In this document: positions 32,591-39,244 of the stretch, in pieces | Layout: each line of letters begins with the position of its first letter | How positions within the stretch are numbered: position 1 is the stretch's first letter | Source of the DNA: Betaproteobacteria bacterium | GTDB taxonomy: Bacteria; Pseudomonadota; Gammaproteobacteria; Burkholderiales; Usitatibacteraceae | Direction: 5' to 3' | Length of the DNA: 39,244 bases | NCBI GenBank assembly: GCA_016790765.1 | Contig: JAEUMZ010000149.1 | Coordinates: 1-39,244 of the forward strand | The notes under the pieces: model-generated | What the model saw: the letters and a program-made list of their open reading frames with translations, nothing else | The model's database searches: none | What the model was told of the DNA's origin: nothing | Program-made: the position numbers and the translations under genes

Positions 32591-33004
32591 ATGAGTTTTT
32601 CATCGGAATTCAAGGAGTTCGCGCTCAAGGGCAATGTCATGGACCTTGCCGTGGGCGTCATCATTGGCGGCGCGTTCGGCAAGATCGTCGATTCGGTGGT
32701 GGGTGACCTCATCATGCCGATCGTCGGCAAGCTGTTGGGCGGACTGGATTTTTCCAACCTGTACATCGGGCTCAACAACCAGGCGGCCGGATTGGCGCTG
32801 GCCGAGGCCAAAAAGGCCGGCGCGGTGTTCGCCTACGGCAGCTTCATCACCATCGTGATCAATTTCGCCATCCTGGCGATGATCATCTTCCTGATGGTCA
32901 AGCAGATGAACAAGCTCAAGAGCGAGGCGCCGCCCCCGGCACCGGCGGCCACCCCAGAAGACGTGCTGCTGTTGCGTGAAATCCGCGATTCCTTGAAAAA
33001 GTAA
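32591..33004 (+). CDS. mscL: large-conductance mechanosensitive channel MscL
   Basis: 137-aa inner-membrane channel that opens under membrane tension at hypo-osmotic shock. The amphipathic N-terminus and TM1 read [20 protein letters not shown] and [14 protein letters not shown]2 is [19 protein letters not shown]. The C-terminal helix [15 protein letters not shown] is also typical. GGAGGGG lies just upstream of ATG 32591. A 6-bp hairpin GTAAGC/GCTTAC overlaps the stop codon but lacks a U-run. Confidence 0.97.
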   Translation: MSFSSEFKEFALKGNVMDLAVGVIIGGAFGKIVDSVVGDLIMPIVGKLLGGLDFSNLYIGLNNQAAGLALAEAKKAGAVFAYGSFITIVINFAILAMIIFLMVKQMNKLKSEAPPPAPAATPEDVLLLREIRDSLKK

Positions 33005-33159
33005 GCGCCGGCTTACGTCATAGGCCTTGTCAAGGGCGCGCTGATCTGCGGGGCGTCCTTGTCGGTCGGGCCGGCAAGCGGTGCGTTGCTGGGACGGGTT
33101 GCATTGAATAGACCCGCCCCGCCCCCCATACTCGTCATTCCGAAGACTTGAATCGCACC

Positions 33160-34338
33160 ATGCGCCGCCTCTGGCTGATTTTTGCCGAATTCGTCACCGT
33201 CACGCTGGCCGTGGTGTTCGTGGTGACCCTGGTCCGCCCGGATTGGAGCCCGTGGCGGCGCAACGTGGTCGAGATCCGCGAGGCGGGCCCGGTGGCGACC
33301 CTGCTGCCGGCCAGCGCCGGGGGCATGCGGCCGAGCTACGCCGATGCCGCGCGCAAGGCCACGCAATCGGTGGTGAACATCGCCGCCGCCCGCGACGCAC
33401 GGCGCCTGCGCCATCCGCTGGCCAACGACCCGCTGATGCGGCGCTTCCTGCAGGAACAGCAGGATGCCCCGGAGGACGGCGACAACGCTGCCGAGGGCAT
33501 GGGTTCGGGCGTCATCGTGAGCAGCGACAGTACCGGCAGCTATGTCCTGACCAACGACCATGTCGTCGCCGGCTCGGACCGCATCCAGATCGCACTGGCG
33601 GATGGGCGCATCCTTCCGGCACGCGTGGTGGGAACGGATCCGGAGTCCGATCTCGCGGTCTTGCGCGTCGAGGTCAAGGGCCTCACGCCGATCACGCTCG
33701 GGCAGTCGGACCGCGCCCAGGTCGGCGACGTCGTGCTGGCCATCGGCGATCCGTTCGGGGTCGGGCAGACGGTGACCATGGGCATCATCAGCGGCCTGGG
33801 CCGCAACCGGCTGGGGGTCAACCGCTACGAGAATTTCATCCAGACCGATGCAGCCATCAACCCGGGCAATTCCGGCGGCGCGTTGATCGACCTGGGCGGC
33901 AACCTGATCGGCATCAACAGCGTGATTTATTCGCGCACCGGCGGGTCGCTGGGCATCGGGTTCGCCATCCCGGTGTCCATGGCCAAGGGCATCATGGAGC
34001 AGATCATCGCCGAGGGCAGCGTTACGCGCGGCTTCATCGGCATCAATCCGCAGGACGTGACGCCGGACCTCGCGGAATCGCTGAAACTGTCGGCCGCGCG
34101 CGGCGCCCTGGTGGCGCAAGTCAATCGCGGCGGGCCCGCGGACAAGGGCGGCCTCAAGAGCGGGGATGTCATCGTCGCGGTGGACGGCAAGGCGATCCAG
34201 GATTCCATCGCCGCCATGGCCGCCATTGCGGCGATCAAGCCCGGCACCCACGCACGCTTCACCGTCGTGCGCGACCAGCGCGAGGTTCAGGTCACGGTGA
34301 ACGTGGGCCGGCGGCCGCCGCCGGTGCGCGCACGGTAA
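33160..34338 (+). CDS. membrane-anchored DegS/AlgW-like serine protease
   Basis: 392-aa periplasmic protease of the HtrA family. A single N-terminal anchor helix (about 5-26) precedes the protease domain with the triad His134 (TNDHVVAG), Asp164 (ESDLAVLRV) and Ser238 (NPGNSGGALID). One PDZ domain follows (about 285-380; GFIGINPQDVTPDL, GALVAQVNRGGPADKGGLKSGDVI). One PDZ and an anchor match DegS/AlgW rather than DegP, which has two PDZ domains and a cleaved signal peptide. A sigma-E-pathway role is plausible but no rseA is seen here. I chose ATG 33160 over TTG 33148. It converges on tatC. Confidence 0.92.
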   Translation: MRRLWLIFAEFVTVTLAVVFVVTLVRPDWSPWRRNVVEIREAGPVATLLPASAGGMRPSYADAARKATQSVVNIAAARDARRLRHPLANDPLMRRFLQEQQDAPEDGDNAAEGMGSGVIVSSDSTGSYVLTNDHVVAGSDRIQIALADGRILPARVVGTDPESDLAVLRVEVKGLTPITLGQSDRAQVGDVVLAIGDPFGVGQTVTMGIISGLGRNRLGVNRYENFIQTDAAINPGNSGGALIDLGGNLIGINSVIYSRTGGSLGIGFAIPVSMAKGIMEQIIAEGSVTRGFIGINPQDVTPDLAESLKLSAARGALVAQVNRGGPADKGGLKSGDVIVAVDGKAIQDSIAAMAAIAAIKPGTHARFTVVRDQREVQVTVNVGRRPPPVRAR

Positions 34339-34387
34339 CGCGGCACGCACCTGGGGACCTGAGGGGGCGGGATGGCGATGCCCTCCC

Positions 34388-35158
34388 TCACCGCCCCGCT
34401 TCCTCGCCGCCTTCGCCTTGCGCCGCGCTGTCCGGCTGTTTCACGAACAATCGCGCGCACAGCAAGCCGATCTCGTACAGGATGCACAGCGGAATCGCCA
34501 GCGCCAGCATCGAGGCGGCGTCCGGCGGCGTGACCACGGCGGAAATCGCAAACGCACCGACGATGGCGTAGCGGCGGATGTCGATCAGCGTCTGCAGCTT
34601 GACGATGCCGGCGGCCACCAGCACCACCACGACCACCGGGGTTTCGAAGGCGACACCGAACGCGAAGAACATGCCAAGCACGAAATTGAAGTAGTTCTCG
34701 ATGTCCGGCGCCACCGCGATGCTCTGCGGCGCAAACTGCGCGATGGTGGCGAACACGAACTTGAACACCACGAAGTAGCAGAACAGGATGCCCACCGCGA
34801 ACAGCAGCGTGCTCGAGATGATCAGCGGCACCACGACCTTCTTCTCGTGCTGGTACAAGCCGGGCGCGACAAAGGCCCAGATCTGGTAGAGCAGGTAGGG
34901 CAGCGCGATCACCAACGCCACCAGCAGCGCCACCTTCACCGGGATGAAGAAGGGCGCGATCACGCCGGTGGCGATCATCTTGGTCCCTTGCGGCAGCGCC
35001 GCCTGCATGGGCGCGGCGAGGATGTCGTAGAGCTGCGGCGCGAAATACACGCACGGCAAGGCCACGATCAGCAGGGCATACAGGCAATTGAGCAGGCGGT
35101 CGCGCAGTTCGACCAGGTGCGAGATAAAAGTCTCCTGCGCACCGCCGGCCTCGTTCAT
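34388..35158 (-). CDS. tatC: Sec-independent translocase protein TatC
   Basis: 256-aa multispanning component (six helices) of the twin-arginine translocase that binds the signal peptide with TatB. Typical segments: ETFISHLVELRDRLL with the conserved acidic residue, FFIPVKVALLVALVIALPYLLYQIW reading in pieces, PGLYQHEKK, FAFGVAFETPVVV and SAVVTPPDAASML. The start overlaps the tatB stop (ATGA). The C-terminal 20 residues are Gly/Glu-rich and variable. Confidence 0.96.
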   Translation of the reverse strand: MNEAGGAQETFISHLVELRDRLLNCLYALLIVALPCVYFAPQLYDILAAPMQAALPQGTKMIATGVIAPFFIPVKVALLVALVIALPYLLYQIWAFVAPGLYQHEKKVVVPLIISSTLLFAVGILFCYFVVFKFVFATIAQFAPQSIAVAPDIENYFNFVLGMFFAFGVAFETPVVVVVLVAAGIVKLQTLIDIRRYAIVGAFAISAVVTPPDAASMLALAIPLCILYEIGLLCARLFVKQPDSAAQGEGGEEAGR

Positions 35159-35670
35159 GCGCCGCTCCTGCGCACCGGCTCAATGCCGAAATCGAACTGG
35201 CCCTGGCCAAAGGTGGTGTCCGATGTGGCGGCGTGCTCCGGCACGGCCTTGCCGGAAGGCGCATCCTCCAGCGCTGCCGGCACCGGCCCGGGTGCGCGGA
35301 AGGTGTCCGTCGCCCCTGCGGTGCCGTCCGGCGCGGACAGAACCGCGGCATCCGTCGCTGGCGGGGCAGGCGCAGCCGCAGCGGAGAGCGCGCGGTCCAT
35401 CGCCCGGATGTCGCCCTGGAAAGCGCTGGCGTGCTCCTGCACGCTGGTCTCGAACACGCGCGCCGCGTCGCTCACCTCCTGCCGCACCTTGGCCAGTTCG
35501 GAGGCATCGAGCTCGCGCTGGATGTCGGAGCGCACGGCGGCCACGTAGCGCTGGAAGCGGCCGAACAGGTGGCCGGCGGTGCGCGCCACGCCCGGCAGCC
35601 GCTCCGGGCCGATGACCACCAGCGCCACGATGCCGACAATGGCGAGTTCCCAGAAGCTGATGTCAAACAT
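35155..35670 (-). CDS. tatB: Sec-independent translocase protein TatB
   Basis: 171 aa. A short N-terminal membrane helix with the conserved Glu and Gly-Pro hinge (MFDISFWELAIVGIVALVVI then GPERLPGVAR) is followed by an amphipathic helix and a long Ala/Pro-rich cytoplasmic tail. This distinguishes TatB from the shorter TatA. It forms the substrate receptor with TatC. Between it and tatA lies 141 bp of repeat sequence, unusual inside this operon. Confidence 0.95.
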   Translation of the reverse strand: MFDISFWELAIVGIVALVVIGPERLPGVARTAGHLFGRFQRYVAAVRSDIQRELDASELAKVRQEVSDAARVFETSVQEHASAFQGDIRAMDRALSAAAAPAPPATDAAVLSAPDGTAGATDTFRAPGPVPAALEDAPSGKAVPEHAATSDTTFGQGQFDFGIEPVRRSGA

Positions 35671-35678
35671 CTTGGGAA

Positions 35679-35789
35679 GGGGCCGGGGGCTGGGGGCTGG
35701 GGACTGGGGAGGTCATTGAATCATGGGCCGCAGGCCTGATTCCGCGACGGTGGCCCGGCGATTCAGAGTCACCGGCGTCAAGCCGGTGC
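35679..35789. repeat. G-run plus double hairpin between tatA and tatB
   Basis: Five runs of four or five G (35679-35709) with 2-3-nt loops fit a G-quadruplex on the plus strand, which is the template strand here. A hairpin GAATCA/TGATTC (35718-35742) follows with an inner GGCC stem, then CACCGGC/GCCGGTG (35770-35788) and CTGG. The two-hairpin layout and the trailing CTGG recall E3/E4, but the outer stem and bulge are not conserved. Confidence 0.6.
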
Positions 35790-35811
35790 TGGAGCCTTGA
35801 GTGTCGAAGGC

Positions 35812-36033
35812 CTACGAAGATTTCTGCTTGTCCTTGACCTCGCCGTCGACGGCGGATTTGTCGGCCAGTTGATCGGGCTTCTTGTCGGCTTCGGCGCTGC
35901 CGGACATGCCGTCCTTGAAGCCCTTCACCGCGCTGCCCAGGTCGGCACCGATGTTGCGGATCTTCTTGGTGCCGAACAGCAGCACCACCACCACCAACAG
36001 GATCAACAAATGCCAAATGCTGAATGCACCCAT
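35812..36033 (-). CDS. tatA: Sec-independent translocase protein TatA
   Basis: 73-aa pore-forming Tat subunit. One N-terminal helix ([18 protein letters not shown]) is followed by the conserved amphipathic helix [21 protein letters not shown] and a charged tail. Phe at the end of the helix and the short length are typical. I chose the ATG at 36033 (MGAFSIWHL). Part of hisE-hinT-tatABC. Confidence 0.96.
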   Translation of the reverse strand: MGAFSIWHLLILLVVVVLLFGTKKIRNIGADLGSAVKGFKDGMSGSAEADKKPDQLADKSAVDGEVKDKQKSS

Positions 36034-36096
36034 GTGCGAATCTCCGAATCGGCTGTGCGGACCGCGCAATCGATGCCGCGCGGGTGCGTAGCGGGA

Positions 36097-36462
36097 CTAG
36101 TTGCCGTGCATGACCTTGAGGGGGTCACCGCCCGGTTTGTTCCCGAAAATATGGATGTGCAGATGATACACGTCCTGCCTGCCCAGCCGCCCGGTGTTGA
36201 TCGCCGTGCGGAAGCCGTCGGTGAGGCCTTGTTCGCGCGCCAGCAGCGGCGCCAGCGCCAGCATCTTGCCGAGGATCGGCGCATCGCCGGGCTGCACCTC
36301 GGCCAGTGACGGAATCAGGCGTTTCGGGATGATGAGGAAGTGCACGTCCGCGACCGGGTGGATGTCGTGGAACGCGAGCACCTCGTCGTCCTCGTAGACT
36401 TTCCTGCAGGGAATTTCTCCGCGCAGGATCTTGCCGAAGATGGTCGGATTGTCGTCGCTCAT
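36097..36462 (-). CDS. hinT: HIT-family purine nucleoside phosphoramidase (HinT-like)
   Basis: 121-aa histidine-triad hydrolase that cleaves AMP-lysine and related phosphoramidates. The triad is HLHIH at residues 100-104 in VYHLHIHIFG, and the N-terminal IFGKILRGEIPCRKVYEDDEV spans the first strand. HinT between hisE and tatA is a common betaproteobacterial arrangement. ATG at 36462 lies 10 nt after the hisE stop. Confidence 0.94.
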   Translation of the reverse strand: MSDDNPTIFGKILRGEIPCRKVYEDDEVLAFHDIHPVADVHFLIIPKRLIPSLAEVQPGDAPILGKMLALAPLLAREQGLTDGFRTAINTGRLGRQDVYHLHIHIFGNKPGGDPLKVMHGN

Positions 36463-36472
36463 GCGTTTCTCA

Positions 36473-36793
36473 TCAGCTGCGGGTGCGCTTTTCGTCGTGG
36501 CCGGAGGTGCCTTCGCGGCGCGCCAATTCATCCAGCACGTCGGACAGCGGCACACCCGCCGCGGCCAGCATCACCAGCGTGTGAAACAACAGGTCTGCCG
36601 TCTCGCGCGTCAGCGCGGCGGCGTCCCCCCCCTTGGCGGCGAGGATCGCCTCGGTGGCTTCCTCGCCGACTTTTTTCAGGACCGCGTCCAGGCCCTTGGC
36701 ATACAGCGAGGCCACGTACGACGAGGCCGGCGCGGCATTCTTGCGCGCGTGCAGCGTCTGTTCCAGGCGAAGGAGGATGTCGGTGCCGCTCAT
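36473..36793 (-). CDS. hisE: phosphoribosyl-ATP pyrophosphatase
   Basis: 106-aa MazG-like all-helical enzyme for the second step of histidine synthesis, PRATP to PRAMP plus PPi. The metal-binding motif is [12 protein letters not shown], followed by [13 protein letters not shown]. It is separate from hisI, as in other betaproteobacteria. The C-terminal tail is short and charged. Confidence 0.95.
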   Translation of the reverse strand: MSGTDILLRLEQTLHARKNAAPASSYVASLYAKGLDAVLKKVGEEATEAILAAKGGDAAALTRETADLLFHTLVMLAAAGVPLSDVLDELARREGTSGHDEKRTRS

Positions 36794-36806
36794 GGGATTG
36801 GTGGAC

Positions 36807-37204
36807 TCAGCGCAAAGGGCCGGGCGATGTTAGCACGCTGTTTTCGGCCACCGTCACCCACGCCCCGTCGTGCGCGCGCTGGAAAAAGCAGCTGCGCCGG
36901 CCGGTGTGGCAGGCGATGCCGCCGGCTTGCTCGACCGTGAGCAACAGGGTGTCGCCATCGCAGTCGAGGCGCAACTCCTTCACCGCCTGCACGTGCCCCG
37001 AGGTCTCGCCCTTCCTCCACAGCGCCTGGCGCGAGCGCGACCAGTAATGCGCGAAGCCGGTCTCCAAGGTCAGCGCCAGGGATTCGCGGCTCATCCAGGC
37101 CAGCATCAGCACTTCGCGCGTGGCGGCGTCCTGCGCGATCGCGGCCACCAGCCCGCGGGCATCCCACGTCACCTGCTCGATCAGTGCATCAGGGTTCGGC
37201 GCGA

Positions 37205-37208
<4 letters not shown>
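36807..37208 (-). CDS. hisI: phosphoribosyl-AMP cyclohydrolase
   Basis: 133-aa zinc enzyme opening the purine ring of PRAMP, third step of histidine synthesis. Motifs: [52 protein letters not shown], and the Zn ligands near [11 protein letters not shown]. The start ATG at 37208 overlaps the hisF stop (ATGA), so the genes are coupled. Confidence 0.96.
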
Positions 37209-37966
<758 letters not shown>

Positions 37967-38000
37967 GGGCTGGTCGACTCCAGGGTCAAAGTCCAATACG

Positions 38001-38042
38001 GGTGCGGCGTTTGGGGCAATAAAGGCTTGAAAGGCCCGCCAA
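38001..38042 (+). repeat. dispersed repeat, copy d, between hisA and hisF
   Basis: GGTGCGGCG, TTTGGGGCAAT, AAAGGCTTG, AAAGGCCCGCCAA. This is the best match to copy a at 2003-2043 (minus). It is transcribed with the his operon, in reverse orientation. AAAGTCCA just to the left (37989-37996) is shared with copy c. Confidence 0.65.
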
Positions 38043-38087
38043 ACTTGGTGTTTGGCCCTTCATGGGGAGGCGTGGCCCCGATGCGCC

Positions 38088-38825
38088 TCAGGCGCTCAAT
38101 GCCATCGCTGCTTGAAGGTCGAGCTTGCCCTCGTAGATCGAACGCCCGGCGATCACGCCCATGATGCCCTCGCCTTCCACGGCGATGAGCCGTTTCACGT
38201 CGTCGATCCCATTGAGGCCCCCGCTGGCGATCACCGGCACGGTGAGCGATTGTGCGAGCTTCACCGTGGCCTCGATGTTCACGCCGGTCATCATGCCGTC
38301 GCGGCCGATGTCGGTGTAGAGCACGGCCTCCACGCCATAGTCCTGGAAGCGCTGGGCCAGGTCGATCACGTCGTGGCCGGTGAGCTTGGACCAGCCGTCG
38401 GTGGCGACCTTGCCGTCCCGGGCGTCGAGTGCCACGATGATGTGGCCGGGAAAGGCGTCGCAGGCCTCGTGCAGGAAACCGGGGCTCTTCACCGCGGCGG
38501 TACCGATGACGATCCAGGTGATGCCGTCGTCGAGGTAGCGCTCGATGGTCTCGAGGTCGCGGATGCCGCCGCCGAGCTGGATCGGCAGTTCCGTGTCGTC
38601 CGCCTGTGCCGCGGCGATGATGTCCTTGACGGCCTGCTCGTTCTTCGGCCGGCCGGCCACCGCGCCATTGAGGTCCACCACATGCAGGCGCTGCGCTCCA
38701 AGCGCCTTCCAGCGCGTGGCGGTGACGCCGGGGTCGTCGGAAAACACGGTCGCGGTCGCGAAGTCGCCCTCCTGGAGGCGAACGCAATGACCGTCCTTGA
38801 GGTCGATGGCGGGAATGATCAGCAT
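38088..38825 (-). CDS. hisA: ProFAR isomerase (HisA)
   Basis: 245-aa TIM barrel catalysing the fourth step of histidine synthesis, ProFAR to PRFAR. The catalytic acid/base aspartates are Asp8 ([10 protein letters not shown]) and Asp134 ([10 protein letters not shown]). Phosphate-binding loops IQLGGGIRD and VIASGGLNG are both present. It has the usual length. It starts 40 nt after the hisH stop. Confidence 0.97.
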   Translation of the reverse strand: MLIIPAIDLKDGHCVRLQEGDFATATVFSDDPGVTATRWKALGAQRLHVVDLNGAVAGRPKNEQAVKDIIAAAQADDTELPIQLGGGIRDLETIERYLDDGITWIVIGTAAVKSPGFLHEACDAFPGHIIVALDARDGKVATDGWSKLTGHDVIDLAQRFQDYGVEAVLYTDIGRDGMMTGVNIEATVKLAQSLTVPVIASGGLNGIDDVKRLIAVEGEGIMGVIAGRSIYEGKLDLQAAMALSA

Positions 38826-38865
38826 GATGCGCGCGGCAACGGGGGGCTCGTGCGGGGTGGGGAAA

Positions 38866-39244
38866 TCAGGGGCGCCAGTTCAGGAAGTTGCGGTACAGGC
38901 ACAGGCCCGCCGCATGGCTCTTCTCCGGATGAAACTGCGTGGCGGCGAGGTTGTCCACCGCGATGGCGGCGGTGAAGGGGGCGCCGTAATCGGTGGTGGC
39001 GAGGGCGAGCGCGGGATTCATCGGCGCGCAGAAGTAGCTGTGCACATAGTAGAAGCGTTCGTCGCTGGGAATATCTTGCCACAAAGCGTGGCCGCGGGTG
39101 TGGCGCACCTGGTTCCACCCCATGTGCGGCACCTTGAGCGCGCGATCCTCGGGGCGGAACCGCAGCACGCGGCCGGCCACCAGGCCGAGGCCCGGCGTAT
39201 CGCCTTCCTCGGAATGGTCGAACAGCATCTGCATGCCCACGCAC
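38866..39244 (-). CDS. hisH: imidazole glycerol phosphate synthase, glutaminase subunit (partial)
   Basis: The C-terminal 125 or so residues of the class-I glutamine amidotransferase subunit; the N-terminus lies beyond the right edge. The frame begins at the nucleophile region: the first complete codon encodes Cys of the CVGMQMLF motif. Downstream are [19 protein letters not shown] and [10 protein letters not shown], which carries the catalytic His and Glu. It supplies ammonia to HisF. Confidence 0.96.
   Translation of the reverse strand, partial: CVGMQMLFDHSEEGDTPGLGLVAGRVLRFRPEDRALKVPHMGWNQVRHTRGHALWQDIPSDERFYYVHSYFCAPMNPALALATTDYGAPFTAAIAVDNLAATQFHPEKSHAAGLCLYRNFLNWRP

Overview
The window looks like chromosomal DNA of a high-GC betaproteobacterium. 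I infer this from the gene order hisH-hisA-hisF-hisI-hisE-hinT-tatA-tatB-tatC, DegS-like protease, mscL, petA-petB-petC, sspA-sspB, from the metX-metW pair, and from the overall gene content. I cannot name the genus. Almost all genes are housekeeping, but the spaces between them are unusually rich in palindromic and repeated sequence.

Layout. 1-1984: end of a cupredoxin gene, then metX-metW behind a promoter, a SAM-II-type riboswitch and an intrinsic terminator. 2051-4391 (minus): a LytTR response regulator and its LytS-type kinase. 4494-7362 (minus): an ABC-F ATPase (YheS type) and exonuclease III. 7432-10108: pyrE, a DUF4124-like exported protein, a PaiB-like FMN-binding protein and a DUF1508 protein. 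10150-12776 (minus): a sodium/solute symporter, a tiny exported protein with two TonB-box-like motifs, and a DUF3016 protein. 12918-15301: a trypsin-like protease overlapping a membrane FHA protein. 15333-17333 (minus): transketolase. 17512-21468: speD, speE, a DUF1190 lipoprotein, a GNAT acetyltransferase, a YgiC/YjfC-like glutathionylspermidine-synthase-family ligase and a DUF350 membrane protein. 21631-27390: an inositol-monophosphatase-family enzyme, rsmE, argA, the YggX-type Fe(2+)-trafficking protein, rpiA and ilvA. 27391-27844 is a gene-free block of repeats. 27845-32327 (minus): a CBS protein, sspB, sspA and the cytochrome bc1 operon petABC. 32591-34338: mscL and a DegS-like protease. 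34388-39244 (minus): tatCBA, a HIT protein and hisE, hisI, hisF, hisA, hisH (cut by the window edge).

How the genes work together. MetX/MetW make O-acylhomoserine for methionine and hence SAM. SpeD and SpeE use SAM to make spermidine. The amidoligase-like cluster beside them could use spermidine, although that link is inference. TatABC probably exports the Rieske subunit PetA, which carries a twin-arginine-like N-terminus.

Most interesting signals: (1) a complete regulatory leader for metX (promoter, SAM-II-like aptamer with an extra hairpin, a possible antiterminator and a terminator); (2) two genes whose 5' coding ends are duplicated, the copies separated by palindromic inserts and differing mostly at synonymous sites; (3) a family of twin-hairpin elements whose outer stem and 5-nt bulge are kept while the inner stems change with pairing preserved; (4) several other dispersed repeats and G-run elements. 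No rRNA, tRNA, CRISPR array, transposase, integrase or phage gene was seen.
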